In this document: in pieces, positions 8,092 to 19,185 of the stretch
How the letters are laid out: each line of letters opens with the position of its first letter
Numbering within the stretch: position 1 is the stretch's first letter
Assembly (NCBI RefSeq): GCF_000733765.1
Contig: NZ_JPOG01000001.1
Coordinates: 248,001-312,000, forward strand
Origin: Algiphilus aromaticivorans DG1253
Lineage (GTDB): Bacteria > Pseudomonadota > Gammaproteobacteria > Nevskiales > Nevskiaceae
Reading direction: 5' to 3'
Length of the DNA: 64,000 bases
The notes under the pieces: model-generated
The model's database searches: none
What the model was told of the DNA's origin: nothing
Seen by the model: the letters and a program-made list of their open reading frames with translations, nothing else
Position numbers and translations under genes: made by a program

Positions 8092-8694
8092 ATGAATATC
8101 GAATGCAGGGGGCTCTGGGCCCCGCTACTTTTCGCCACACTCTTCGTCTTTGGCCAGCCCGCCATCGCGGATGAGAACGAAGCCAAATTGAAGGCCGATA
8201 CCAAGACCGAGGCCGAGGCCGCGACGACGGCCGATCTGGAACGTGACGCGAAGCAGGCGCTACAAAGCCTTGTGGGCAAGAATTCTGTGGCTGCCGAGAT
8301 CGCCGGGCATGCCGAGGCGGTTCTGGTGTTCCCGAATCTCATCAAGGCCGGGCTGGTCTTCGGTGGCGCCTACGGCGAAGGCGTGCTGCTCGACGACGGC
8401 GAGGTGGCCGGGTATTTCAACTCCGTAACCGCATCCTGGGGCCTGCAGGCCGGGGCGCAGTCCTATAGCTACGTCGTCTTCCTGATGACAGAGAAGGCCA
8501 TCAGTTATCTCGACAGATCCAGTGGCTGGGAGCTGGGCGTCGGCCCGACGCTCGTCGTCGTCAATGAAGGTGTTGCGAGGAATCTGTCCACTTCCACGCT
8601 GAAAGAGGACTCCTACGCCTTCATCTTTAACCAGCAGGGTGTGATGGGCAGCCTCAGCATCGAAGGCACCAAGATCACGCGTATCGAGCGCTGA
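8092..8694 (+). CDS. YSC84/SYLF-domain protein with signal peptide
   Basis: 200-aa predicted exported protein. The N-terminus has a hydrophobic signal (APLLFATLFVFGQPAIA) followed by a charged linker rich in E, K and A. Residues about 60-200 are the SYLF domain: AVLVFPNLIKAGLVFGGAYGEGVLL, GYFNSVTASWGLQAGAQSYSYVVFLMT and a final KITRIER. Bacterial SYLF proteins bind lipids or phosphoinositide-like surfaces and are thought to act in the envelope; a precise role is unknown. AAGGTGA lies about 7 nt before ATG. A strong bidirectional terminator follows at 8737-8774, so it is monocistronic. Confidence 0.85.
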   Translation: MNIECRGLWAPLLFATLFVFGQPAIADENEAKLKADTKTEAEAATTADLERDAKQALQSLVGKNSVAAEIAGHAEAVLVFPNLIKAGLVFGGAYGEGVLLDDGEVAGYFNSVTASWGLQAGAQSYSYVVFLMTEKAISYLDRSSGWELGVGPTLVVVNEGVARNLSTSTLKEDSYAFIFNQQGVMGSLSIEGTKITRIER

Positions 8695-8736
8695 TCCAGT
8701 AGCCGCGAGGGGGGGGCAAGGACACCGCTCCCACTC

Positions 8737-8774
8737 AACGAAAACGCCCGGGCTCTGACCCGGGCGTTTTCGTT
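8737..8774 (+). terminator. Strong bidirectional rho-independent terminator
   Basis: A perfect 16-bp stem (8737-8752 with 8759-8774) and a 6-nt loop. The stem base is A-rich on the left and T-rich on the right (GCGTTTTCGTT), so it can act in both directions. It closes the SYLF gene and insulates the TonB receptor gene downstream. Confidence 0.92.
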
Positions 8775-9023
8775 ATATCGGCCGCTGAAAACCGCTTGGC
8801 CGCGTGACCGCTGATTGCTTCGATTTCAGCCGGCGTTGAGCTTTTGCGAGGCGATGCCTCGACAGGCGTTCACGGAAGCGCCTGCGTGCTGCCTATTGTC
8901 TACCGCGCCATTCTGATCGCCTCCCGGACATTGCGTGCGGTGCAATCACTGATGCAAAGCATTCGTGTTCGCATGTATGATGGTGCGCGTAGCCGCCACG
9001 CGGCTCTGCGGCCGGGGAATGCA

Positions 9024-11252
9024 ATGAGTCGATGCAGCAGACACGCCTTTTCGCGGTACCCCGCGAGCGCCGGGAGGGTGGCCGGTCGCCGCTGTGCAGC
9101 GCTTGCCTTCGTGCTGGGGGCGATGCCGCTCTCGCTGCCGGCGCAGCAGTCTCCGGAGACGGTCGAGACCATTCCGGTCGAGCCGGTTGAGGATCACGAT
9201 CGTGGGCCCGCTGCATTCGATGATGTTGTCGTCTACGGCTCGGCGCTGGCGGAGCCGCGCTACAGCCAGGACAGCGCCCAGGCCGCGACCAAGACCGAAA
9301 CACCCATCATCGAGACGCCGCAGTCGGTGTCGGTGATCTCGGCAGCGCGGCTGGAGGATCTGGGCGCGCTGACGCTGCAGGAGGCACTGCGCTATTCGGC
9401 CGGTGTCCGCGCCGGCGCCTATGGCTTCGATACGCGCGGGGACTTCGCGATGATTCGCGGCACCGAGTTCGCCCAGTACCAGGACGGCCTGCGCATGCTC
9501 TTCGGCTCGTACAACAACGTGCGGCCGGACGTCTACACGCTGGAGGGTGTCACCATCGTGCGGGGGCCGTCGTCGGTGCTCTACGGCCAGGGGCCGAGCG
9601 GCGGCATGGTCAATCTCACCAGCAAGCGGCCCAGGGTTGTGCCGCAGCACGAGTTGCGTGCCGAGTACGGCAGCTACGAGCGCCGCCAAATCGCTCTCGA
9701 CAGCACGGGGCCGCTCACCGAAAGTGGCAGCCTCGCTTACCGGATGGTGGCGTTGGCCCGCCAGTCCGATACCCAGGTCGATTTCGTCGAGAACGATCGC
9801 TGGCTCGCGGCACCGTCCTTGCGCTGGGTGCCTTTCGGCTGGCTGCGCTGGACCGTGCTCGGCCACTTCCAGAAGGACGAGAGCGGTTCGTCGACCGCCT
9901 TTCTTCCCTGGGAAGGCACCGTGCAGCCCAACCGCAACGGGCAGGTGCCTACCAACCGCTTCGTCAGCGAGCCGGATTTCGACCGTTACGACACCGAGCA
10001 ACAGGCCGTCACCTCGCTGCTGGAGATCGACCTCGGCGCGCGCTGGCGCTTTCATCAGAATCTGCGCTACTCGGACAGCAGCTCGGTGTACCGCTCGATG
10101 TTCCCGAACATCTATACCGGCGATCCCTATCTGCTGAATCCGCTGCGCCGCGATTCGGTGCTGCGCGTGACCTATGTCCGGGACTCGGATGTTCAGGCGT
10201 TGACCGCTGACCAGCGCGTCACCGGTCGCTGGCAGTGGGGTCCGGTGGCGAACCTGCTGTTGGCCGGTGTCGACATCACGCACGTTCGTGCCAACGAGGT
10301 GATGGGGCAGCTCGACCCGCTACGCATCATCGCCCAGGGGCAGTTCAATCTCTACGAGCCCGAATACGGCAGTTTCATCGTGCCCGAGGCGACCCCGCAG
10401 CCGGAGCTCACCACGCGTCAGACGGGCTACTACCTGCAGAATCAATTGGGCATCGGCGAGCATCTGGTCGTGCTGGCCGGCGCGCGCTTCGATACCACTT
10501 CCTCGGAAGAGGAAGGCGCTCCCAAGATCGAGGACGAGCAAACCTCGCTGCGTGGCGGTCTGCTCTATCGCTTCGACGCCGGCTTCGCGCCCTACGTGAG
10601 CTACGCCGAATCCTTCGAGCCGGTGGCCGACTACGACGCCGAGGGCAATCCCTTCGAGCCCGTCATCGGCCGCCAGATGGAAGCCGGCGTCAAGTACCAG
10701 CCACCCGGTGCGCAGACGCTGCTTACTGCCGCCTGGTTCGATATCGAGGAGGAGAATCGTCTGGCACCGGGCCCGACACCGGCGGAGCAGATCCAGCTCG
10801 GCGAAGCGCGCGTCCGCGGTTTCGAGTTCGAGGCTACCAGCACCTGGCGCGAGCGCCTCGATCTCATCGCGACCTACACGCGCCTGGTCGACGCCTACAG
10901 CGACGAAGGCCCGAATGCCGACGGCCAGCGCATCAAGAAGCTGCCCGCCATTGCCGACGAGCAGGCGTCGCTGTTCGGGCGTCTGCGCTTTGGTCTCTTT
11001 GGCATGCCGGGATTTTCGGTCGGCGCCGGCGTGCGCTACACCGGCGCCATTCCCGACGAGAGCCAGACGGTGGAAGTGCCGTCCACAACGCTGTTCGACG
11101 CCATGGCGGCCTTCGAGTCGGAGCACTGGCGGGTCGCGGTCAACGGCACCAATCTGGAGGATGAAGTCGTGCTATCCGCGTGCCTGGAGCGCGGGGACTG
11201 CTTCTACGGTGCGCGCCGAAGCGTTGTGGGCAGCGTGGCGTATCGTTTCTAG
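9024..11252 (+). CDS. TonB-dependent siderophore receptor
   Basis: 742-aa outer-membrane receptor. A signal peptide region (AALAFVLGAMPLSLPAQQ) precedes a TonB-box-like DDVVVYG segment, a plug domain (TETPIIETPQSVSVISAARLE...MIRGTE...GVTIVRGPSSVLYGQGPSGGMVNL) and a long beta-barrel ending in the C-terminal aromatic F (AYRF). The plug motifs are those of ferrichrome/hydroxamate-type siderophore receptors. ATG at 9024 follows GGGGA; the open frame runs 60 codons further upstream, but that part lacks receptor-like sequence. No TonB/ExbBD, reductase or ABC importer genes sit beside it. I saw no convincing Fur box in 8775-9023. Confidence 0.93.
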   Translation: MSRCSRHAFSRYPASAGRVAGRRCAALAFVLGAMPLSLPAQQSPETVETIPVEPVEDHDRGPAAFDDVVVYGSALAEPRYSQDSAQAATKTETPIIETPQSVSVISAARLEDLGALTLQEALRYSAGVRAGAYGFDTRGDFAMIRGTEFAQYQDGLRMLFGSYNNVRPDVYTLEGVTIVRGPSSVLYGQGPSGGMVNLTSKRPRVVPQHELRAEYGSYERRQIALDSTGPLTESGSLAYRMVALARQSDTQVDFVENDRWLAAPSLRWVPFGWLRWTVLGHFQKDESGSSTAFLPWEGTVQPNRNGQVPTNRFVSEPDFDRYDTEQQAVTSLLEIDLGARWRFHQNLRYSDSSSVYRSMFPNIYTGDPYLLNPLRRDSVLRVTYVRDSDVQALTADQRVTGRWQWGPVANLLLAGVDITHVRANEVMGQLDPLRIIAQGQFNLYEPEYGSFIVPEATPQPELTTRQTGYYLQNQLGIGEHLVVLAGARFDTTSSEEEGAPKIEDEQTSLRGGLLYRFDAGFAPYVSYAESFEPVADYDAEGNPFEPVIGRQMEAGVKYQPPGAQTLLTAAWFDIEEENRLAPGPTPAEQIQLGEARVRGFEFEATSTWRERLDLIATYTRLVDAYSDEGPNADGQRIKKLPAIADEQASLFGRLRFGLFGMPGFSVGAGVRYTGAIPDESQTVEVPSTTLFDAMAAFESEHWRVAVNGTNLEDEVVLSACLERGDCFYGARRSVVGSVAYRF

Positions 11253-11379
11253 CCGCACCCGCAAGAAGCCGGCGCGTGGCGGCCGAGGGCGTCTCGCCGG
11301 TATCGGGCGACGAGACACGAGAGCAGCGCCCGTGTTTCGGCCCGGGCACGGCCAGCGCAAGCGGAGCCCGTCGCCGGGC

Positions 11380-12861
11380 TCAGGAGACGTTGAACTCCTC
11401 CCACTGCGGCCGCTGCATCTCGCGCTGGAAGCGCTCGAAGCTCCAGGGCCACATCGTCACATTGCCGTTGGCGTCGAGATACCAGCTGTTGCAGCCGCCG
11501 GTGCGCCAGATGGTGCCGGCCGCGCCTTCGTCCATGTCGCGCACGAAGCTCTGTAGCGCGTCCTCTTTGGCTTCGACCTGCTGCAGCTCGCCGCGCTTGA
11601 AGCGCTCGATGAAGGCCATGATGTAGTCGACCTGGATCTCGGAAGTGGAGATCAGGGGATAGTTGCCGACCGGCGTGTAGGGGCCGGCGACCATGAAGTA
11701 GTTGGGAAAGCCCGGCACCGCCACCGAGCGCAGGGCTTTGGCGCCGTCCGCCCAGGCGTCGTCCAGGGTCCTGCCCTGGGCGTTGATCAGCTGCATGGGG
11801 CGCACATAGCGCTGGGCGTGGAAGCCGGTGGCCATCACCAGCACGTCCAGCTGGTGCAGAGCGCCGTCGGCGGTGCGGATGCCGCCGGCCTCGACACGCT
11901 CGATGGGCGAGGTAACCAGTTCGGCGTTGTCGCGCTGGATCTTGTCGTAGAAGTCCGGCGAGATGATCAGGCGCTTGCAGAAGGGTTCGTAGTCAGGCTG
12001 CAGGCGCTCGCGCAGATCGGGATCGCGCACGCTCTTTTCGAGATTGCGGCGGGCGATGGCGGAGAGGATGCGGTGCGGCAGGTTGTGGCCCAGTACGGCG
12101 CGCGAGAAGCTCCACTGAAAGCTCAGCCGTGTCAGGTGGTACCAGAGCTTGCCGATGCCCGGCAGGTGTCGGAAGCACCATTTGGCGAAGCCGGAGTGCT
12201 CCGGATTGGGCAGCGGGAAGATCCACTGCGCCGTGCGCTGGAAGAGGCTGAAGCGCGCCACCTTCGGGGTCAGCGCGCTGGTGATCTGCGCGGCTGTGGA
12301 GCCGGTGCCGACCACGCCCACGCGCCGGCCTTCCAGCGGCACGGAGTGATCCCATTGCGCGCTGTGGAAGCAGGCGCCCTCGAAATCCTCCAGGCCCGGA
12401 ATCTCGGGGCTGTGCGGGTGATGCAGCACACCGGTGGCGGCGACGAGGATGTCGGCGCTGTATGTGCTGCCGTCCTTGCATCGGATATGCCACTGCTTGC
12501 CGTCGTGACGGGCTTCCGCACCCTCGGTGTTGTAGCGGATGCGCTCGGGCAGGCCGTAGTCGGCGGCGACGCGCTCGAAGTAGGCCTGGATCTCCTCGCC
12601 GGGCGCGAACCAGTGGCTCCAGCCGGGGTTGGGCGCGAAGGAATAGCTGTAGAAGTGCGAGGGAATGTCGCAGGCAATCCCCGGATAGGTGTTCTCGCGC
12701 CAGGTGCCGCCGAGCTTGTGGGATTTCTCCAGGATCTCGACGTCGGTGATGCCGGCCTGCTGCAGGCGGATGCCCATCAGCAGACCGGACATGCCGGCGC
12801 CGATGATGATGACGCGCGGTCCTCCGGTGGCCGTGTCTTGTGCGACGGCTGCTTGTGTCAT
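11380..12861 (-). CDS. Flavin-containing (Baeyer-Villiger type) monooxygenase
   Basis: 493-aa class B flavoprotein monooxygenase. An FAD Rossmann motif GAGMSG is at 21-26, the Baeyer-Villiger fingerprint FxGxxxHxxxW is seen as FEGACFHSAQW at 160-170, and a second NADPH Rossmann motif GTGSTA is at 185-190, with a C-terminal ATGF motif (VLVMATGFHAQ). It should use NADPH and O2 to oxygenate ketones or related lipophilic substrates. ATG at 12861 has a GGAGGAGA site. It is 111 nt downstream of a TetR gene on the same strand and convergent with the TonB receptor. The TetR is the likely regulator. Confidence 0.92.
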   Translation of the reverse strand: MTQAAVAQDTATGGPRVIIIGAGMSGLLMGIRLQQAGITDVEILEKSHKLGGTWRENTYPGIACDIPSHFYSYSFAPNPGWSHWFAPGEEIQAYFERVAADYGLPERIRYNTEGAEARHDGKQWHIRCKDGSTYSADILVAATGVLHHPHSPEIPGLEDFEGACFHSAQWDHSVPLEGRRVGVVGTGSTAAQITSALTPKVARFSLFQRTAQWIFPLPNPEHSGFAKWCFRHLPGIGKLWYHLTRLSFQWSFSRAVLGHNLPHRILSAIARRNLEKSVRDPDLRERLQPDYEPFCKRLIISPDFYDKIQRDNAELVTSPIERVEAGGIRTADGALHQLDVLVMATGFHAQRYVRPMQLINAQGRTLDDAWADGAKALRSVAVPGFPNYFMVAGPYTPVGNYPLISTSEIQVDYIMAFIERFKRGELQQVEAKEDALQSFVRDMDEGAAGTIWRTGGCNSWYLDANGNVTMWPWSFERFQREMQRPQWEEFNVS

Positions 12862-12972
12862 AGGTCGTCTCCTCCGGCTTGTGTCGAGCCGTCTGGCGTG
12901 CCAGCTTGCCACGGAGTGGTGTGCCACCTGATTGGGAAGGGGCTATGCGGGCCCCCATATTGTCGGCGGGGC

Positions 12973-13644
12973 TCAGCGCGAGCCGGTGCGGCCGAAGTCT
13001 TGAGCAGACGTATCGCTGGCGGCCTCCGTGCTTTCGATGCCGCGCAGCAGGGTCGTGATCATGGCGGCAACCAGATCGTCCACCGAGCGGCCCATGACGA
13101 ACTGTCCGGCCACGTCCAGCGCTACCAGTCCATGCGCGCCGGCCCAGAACAAGTGGCTCGCCGTCAGCGGGTCGACCGACAGCTGCAGCTCGCCGGCGGC
13201 ATCGGCGGCGGCCACGGTGCGGGTGCAGACGTCCAGAGCGTCGCGCTTGGCGGCCTTGAGCTCCAGCGAAGCCGGGCCGTCTTCCGGCTCCGGCAGTCGG
13301 AAGAACATCAGGGCGTAGCGCTGCGGGCAGCGGATGCCGGCACGGATGAAGGCCTCCGCCAGTCGCTGCAGCTGCGTCATCGGCCGGTTCGAGGCGCGGA
13401 TGACCTTCAGCATCTCGGCCTCCATCCACCGGAAGGCCTGCGCGCGCATGGCGGTGATCAGGCTGTCCTTGCTGGGGAAATAGCGGTAGAGCGCGGTATA
13501 GCTGCAGCCCATGGCGGCGGCGACCTTGCGCAGGCTGACGCCGTCCAGGCCATCGCGCTCGAAGAGCGTCATGGCTGTCTCCAGGATATCGGAGCGGCGC
13601 TGCTGCACCTTGTTTTCGCTGAACGGTTGTCGGGCCATGCTCAT
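12973..13644 (-). CDS. TetR/AcrR-family transcriptional regulator
   Basis: 223-aa one-component repressor. N-terminal HTH: RRSDILETAMTLFERDGLDGVSLRKVAAAMGCSYTALYRYFPSKDSL (about residues 16-62), followed by a helical ligand domain of the TetR_C WHG type (ASHLFWAGAHGLVAL). Two starts are possible, ATG 13644 or ATG 13638; neither has a Shine-Dalgarno and the first abuts the operator-like dyad, so a leaderless message is possible. It precedes the flavin monooxygenase on the same strand and diverges from the SnoaL/ABM fusion gene, so it probably controls both. Confidence 0.9.
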   Translation of the reverse strand: MSMARQPFSENKVQQRRSDILETAMTLFERDGLDGVSLRKVAAAMGCSYTALYRYFPSKDSLITAMRAQAFRWMEAEMLKVIRASNRPMTQLQRLAEAFIRAGIRCPQRYALMFFRLPEPEDGPASLELKAAKRDALDVCTRTVAAADAAGELQLSVDPLTASHLFWAGAHGLVALDVAGQFVMGRSVDDLVAAMITTLLRGIESTEAASDTSAQDFGRTGSR

Positions 13645-13677
13645 AAGTTGACAGTATTAAATTAATGGTGTCAACTT
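13645..13677. promoter_or_regulatory. TetR operator candidate: AAGTTGACA-N15-TGTCAACTT
   Basis: Perfect 9-bp inverted repeat (13645-13653 and 13669-13677) with an AT-rich 15-nt spacer, located between the divergent TetR gene and the SnoaL/ABM fusion. It starts at the base next to the TetR start codon and includes TTGACA on both strands, so bound repressor would block promoters both ways. The location fits autoregulation. Confidence 0.75.
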
Positions 13678-13717
13678 TTGTGAGACGCGGATCGCGCGCG
13701 AAGAACGGAGACATGCC

Positions 13718-14686
13718 ATGAAGTTGTCGGTGTTGGGCGGAGCAATGCTCCGGGGCCTTTTCCGCGCGCCCCGTCGCCTGATGCGCGCGCGTCGTTTCCT
13801 CGACGCCTGGAATGCGCACGACGCCGACGCGGTCGTCGCGCTGCTCGCCGGCGGGCGCTATCGCGACCCGCTGAGCGATGGCTTTCTGGAGGGCGACGCG
13901 CTGGCGACGCACATCCGGGCGCTGTTCCGTGCCTTCCCCGATCTGAGCCTGACGCCGGATGAGCGCGCCCTGATGGTCGGCGGACGAACCGTCGCGGCGC
14001 GCTATCGGTTGCAGGGTGTGCAGTCGGGTCCCCTGCCGGGCGGGCTCGGCATCGCCGAGGTGGCGCCCACCGACCGCGCCATCGCGCTGGATGCCACCCT
14101 GGTCATCGATTGCGCGCAATCGGCGTGGATCGTCGACAACCACTTCGATCTGCAGGAACTCGCCCAGCAGCTCGATTTCCTGGCCTTGCTAATGCCGCGC
14201 CGGCAGGGCGACTACGAGTTCGGCGCCTTTTACCGGCTGCACCGCGGCAACCCGGTGCCTCCCGAGGCCATCGGCATCACCTGGCTGCAGGTGCGTGGCG
14301 GCAAGGCGGCCCTGGAAGAGGCCGCAACCGTAACCAACGGCGTGCTGGAAAGCTTTGCCGGCAAGCCCGGTTTCGTCACCGGCATCATCGGCGCACAGCC
14401 GGCGGACGAAGCCGGGCACGGCTACGGATTCACGCTGTCTGCCTGGGAAAACCGCGAGGCGCTGGAGGCCAACCTGCTGCCCAACCCGGAGCACCGCGCC
14501 GTGGTCGAGCGCTTCATGAAGCAGGGTTTCTCCTATGCCACGCACTCGCGCGTCTACGAGCTGGTGCGCGCCAAGCCGATGATGATCGCCTGCACGGCGT
14601 GCGGGAAGAAGAACAATGCGCACAAGGCCAAGCCGGTCTGCTCGGCCTGCGGTGGGGCGCTGGAGGCTGCACCGGCTTATATCTGA
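13718..14686 (+). CDS. SnoaL-like / ABM-like / zinc-ribbon fusion protein
   Basis: 322-aa multidomain protein. Residues about 20-155 are a SnoaL/NTF2-like domain (RRFLDAWNAHDADAVVALLA...YRDPLSDG...HIRALFRAFPDLSL). Residues about 170-290 look like an antibiotic-monooxygenase dimeric alpha/beta barrel (ITWLQVRGGKAALEE...SFAGKPGFVTGIIG...YGFTLSAWENREAL...YELVR). The C-terminus is a CTAC...CSAC zinc ribbon (about 296-316). Individual domains bind small hydrophobic ligands or act in polyketide-type chemistry; the combination is unusual to me. It diverges from the TetR gene across a palindromic operator and ends before a REP-like cluster. Function unknown; a ligand-modifying partner of the neighbouring monooxygenase is a guess. 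Confidence 0.75.
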   Translation: MKLSVLGGAMLRGLFRAPRRLMRARRFLDAWNAHDADAVVALLAGGRYRDPLSDGFLEGDALATHIRALFRAFPDLSLTPDERALMVGGRTVAARYRLQGVQSGPLPGGLGIAEVAPTDRAIALDATLVIDCAQSAWIVDNHFDLQELAQQLDFLALLMPRRQGDYEFGAFYRLHRGNPVPPEAIGITWLQVRGGKAALEEAATVTNGVLESFAGKPGFVTGIIGAQPADEAGHGYGFTLSAWENREALEANLLPNPEHRAVVERFMKQGFSYATHSRVYELVRAKPMMIACTACGKKNNAHKAKPVCSACGGALEAAPAYI

Positions 14687-14710
14687 CGTTGTCGGGAAGG
14701 TGTCTGTTTG

Positions 14711-14802
14711 TGAGGCCGGCCTGCAGTCCCACAGCTTGATCCAGCATGTCGGATTGAAGCCCGGCCCACGGGCATCTTGTGGGTCGGCCTCCAGGCCGAC
14801 AA
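14711..14802. repeat. Cluster of three REP-like palindromic units
   Basis: Three related units follow the pattern TGTGGG-C-GGC-T-CA-GCCGAC: one on the minus strand at about 14711-14736, one on the minus strand at about 14745-14769, and one on the plus strand at about 14779-14802. The third contains a perfect 8-bp hairpin (14783-14790 with 14793-14800). The arrangement in alternating orientation between convergent genes is typical of REP/BIME elements. No RAYT transposase gene is in the window. Confidence 0.65.
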
Positions 14803-14863
14803 GCCGATAGCGCGTGGTGACGATATCGGATTGCACCGCCTCCAACGGCTGCCGGCCCTGAGC

Positions 14864-14896
14864 CGAAAAAAAGCGCCCGGGCGTGTGACCCGGGCG
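14864..14896 (-). terminator. Rho-independent terminator of katG
   Basis: An 8-bp perfect GC stem (14874-14881 with 14889-14896) is followed on the minus strand by a run of seven T (complement of 14866-14872). It lies 46 nt beyond the katG stop codon, in the right orientation. Confidence 0.9.
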
Positions 14897-14941
14897 TTCT
14901 GTTGCTCCGGGCATCGAGGCCCGGCCTGTGTTGTGCCGCGG

Positions 14942-17224
<2,283 letters not shown>

Positions 17225-17403
17225 TCAACCCGATGATCTTCAAGCTACCCCTAGTGCTGCACGAGGACAATGCCGCTCTCTCGACGGGAGCCATAGCCCC
17301 TCTTTATCGGTGGCCGCGGTTGGCGTCGTTTCGGTCGTCGGCCAGATGATCGGGTGGCTGGCCTTATGCTGTGCGCATACGGATACAACGGAAGGGAAGA
17401 GTC

Positions 17404-18636
17404 ATGGCCAACAAGGCACGCGAATTCGATCTGGTGGTGTACGGCGCGGCGAGTTTCGTCGGCCGACTGCTGACGCGCTATCTGGTCGAGCGCATCGGTA
17501 CCGGTGGCGAGATCAAGTGGGCGCTGGCGGGGCGCAACGCGGACAAGCTGCGCGCGGTGGCACAGGAATTCGGCGTCGAGGCGCTGCCCACCATCATCGC
17601 GGATGCTGGCGACCGCTCGGCGCTGGATGCCATGGCGGCGCGCACGCAGGTGGTCGTGACCACCGTGGGCCCCTACGCGCTCTACGGCTCCGAGCTGGTC
17701 GCGGCCTGCGCCGCACAGGGCACCGACTACTGCGACCTCACCGGCGAGCCGCAATGGATGCAGCGCATGATCGACGTGCACCAGGACACCGCCCGCGCCA
17801 GCGGTGCGCGCATCGTGCACAACTGCGGCTTCGACTCCATTCCCTCGGACATGGGCGTGGACTTCCTGCAGGAGCAGGCGCAGGCCGAGTTCGGCGCGCC
17901 CTGCACGCAGATTCGCATGGCGGTGAAGGCGGCAAAGGGCGGCTTCAGCGGCGGCACGGTGGCCAGCCTTATCAATGTCATGAACGAGATCAAGGCCGAC
18001 CCCGGCCTGCGCAAGATCATGCAGAGCCCCTATGCGGTCTGCCCGCAGGGCCAGCGCGAGGGCGTGCGGCAGCCGAATGTCACCGGGCCGACGCACGATC
18101 CGGATATCGGCGTCTGGCTGGCGCCCTTCGTCATGGCGGCCATCAACACCAAGGTGGTGCATCGCAGCCACGCGCTGCTCGGCCGGCCCTGGGGCGAGGA
18201 TTTCCGCTATGACGAGTCGATGATGACCGGCCGCGGCGCTGCCGGTGCCACCAAGGCCGCCATGGTGTCCGGTGGCATGGGCGGCTTCATGGCGCTGGCC
18301 GCCATCGGCCCGACGCGCAAGCTGCTGGAACGAACCGTGCTGCCCAAGCCCGGCGAGGGGCCGAGCCCGGAGCAGCAGAAGGCGGGTTTCTTCGATCTGC
18401 GCTTCTACGGCAAGACCGCCGCGGGCGAGCAACTGGTCGGCAAGGTCACCGGGCAGGGGGATCCCGGCTACGCCGCCACTGCCGGCATGCTGGGCGAAGC
18501 CGCGCTCTGCCTGGCGCAGGATCGCGACAAGACGCGCGGCGAGGGCGGCTTCTGGACGCCGAGCACGGCCATGAACGGCGCCCTGCGCGAGCGGCTCATG
18601 CAGCACGCCGGGCTGACTTTCGAGCGGCTGAGCTGA
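17404..18636 (+). CDS. Trans-acting enoyl reductase / saccharopine dehydrogenase-like protein
   Basis: 410-aa NAD(P)-binding protein. The N-terminus (FDLVVYGAASFVGRLLTRYLV) is a Rossmann-type motif as in the saccharopine dehydrogenase NADP-binding family, with downstream DLTGEPQWMQRMIDVHQ and HNCGFDSIPSDMG, which are hallmarks of the trans-acting enoyl reductase (Rv2449c/Rv2953-like) group. In mycobacteria Rv2953 reduces a polyketide precursor of lipid virulence factors. In proteobacteria the role is unknown, probably lipid or ketone reduction. ATG at 17404 is preceded by GGAAGAG. The GNAT gene follows 28 nt downstream and may be co-transcribed. Confidence 0.85.
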   Translation: MANKAREFDLVVYGAASFVGRLLTRYLVERIGTGGEIKWALAGRNADKLRAVAQEFGVEALPTIIADAGDRSALDAMAARTQVVVTTVGPYALYGSELVAACAAQGTDYCDLTGEPQWMQRMIDVHQDTARASGARIVHNCGFDSIPSDMGVDFLQEQAQAEFGAPCTQIRMAVKAAKGGFSGGTVASLINVMNEIKADPGLRKIMQSPYAVCPQGQREGVRQPNVTGPTHDPDIGVWLAPFVMAAINTKVVHRSHALLGRPWGEDFRYDESMMTGRGAAGATKAAMVSGGMGGFMALAAIGPTRKLLERTVLPKPGEGPSPEQQKAGFFDLRFYGKTAAGEQLVGKVTGQGDPGYAATAGMLGEAALCLAQDRDKTRGEGGFWTPSTAMNGALRERLMQHAGLTFERLS

Positions 18637-18664
18637 CGGGCGTATCCCCGTGGGGAAGCTGCCA

Positions 18665-19108
18665 ATGATCGAGGCTGTTTCCGATCGCAATCTGGAAGAA
18701 GTACTTCCGCTCATCAGGGCCTACCAGGCCTTCTACGCCGTTGCGGACATCGATGACGAGCGCAATCGGCGCTTCTTCTCCCGTTTCGGTGAGGGCAGCG
18801 ACGAGGGTTGTCTCTTCCTCTACCGTGCTGTTGAAGGCAATGCCGTGGCCTTTGCTACGGTCTACTTCAGCTATGTCTCCAGCGTTCCGGCCCGGGTCGG
18901 TGTCATGAACGACCTCTACACGGACCCTGCTTATCGAGGCCGTGGTATCGGCCGGCAGCTGGTGGACCATTGTCGGGACTTCGCCCTGAGCAAGGGGGCG
19001 GCACGATTGCAATGGCTGACGGCAATAGATAACGAGCGCGCCCAGAAGCTGTACGACGCAATGAACACGAAGAAGAGCACCTGGCACGTCTACACCTACA
19101 CGGCCTGA
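18665..19108 (+). CDS. GNAT-family N-acetyltransferase
   Basis: 147-aa single-domain acetyltransferase. The acetyl-CoA pyrophosphate loop is present in the form YRGRGIGRQLVDH (motif A, R/QxxGxG/A), preceded by the beta-strand VMNDLYTDPAYR and followed by LQWLTAIDNERAQKLYDAMN. It transfers acetyl from acetyl-CoA to an amine of unknown identity. I chose ATG 18665 over GTG 18650 because GGGGAAG lies at correct spacing before it. It follows the enoyl reductase gene closely. Confidence 0.88.
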   Translation: MIEAVSDRNLEEVLPLIRAYQAFYAVADIDDERNRRFFSRFGEGSDEGCLFLYRAVEGNAVAFATVYFSYVSSVPARVGVMNDLYTDPAYRGRGIGRQLVDHCRDFALSKGAARLQWLTAIDNERAQKLYDAMNTKKSTWHVYTYTA

Positions 19109-19185
19109 TTCCGGAGGAGCGAGTCCAAGTCGCGCATCGTGACCGTCGTCGAGCTCGACAAGCGGGCGAGGAACGCTTGCCCGGA

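Noticed and set aside
8775-9023. Fur box before the TonB receptor
   Set aside because: Some AT-containing patches exist (around 8945-8990), but none gives a convincing 19-bp GATAATGATAATCATTATC-like palindrome.
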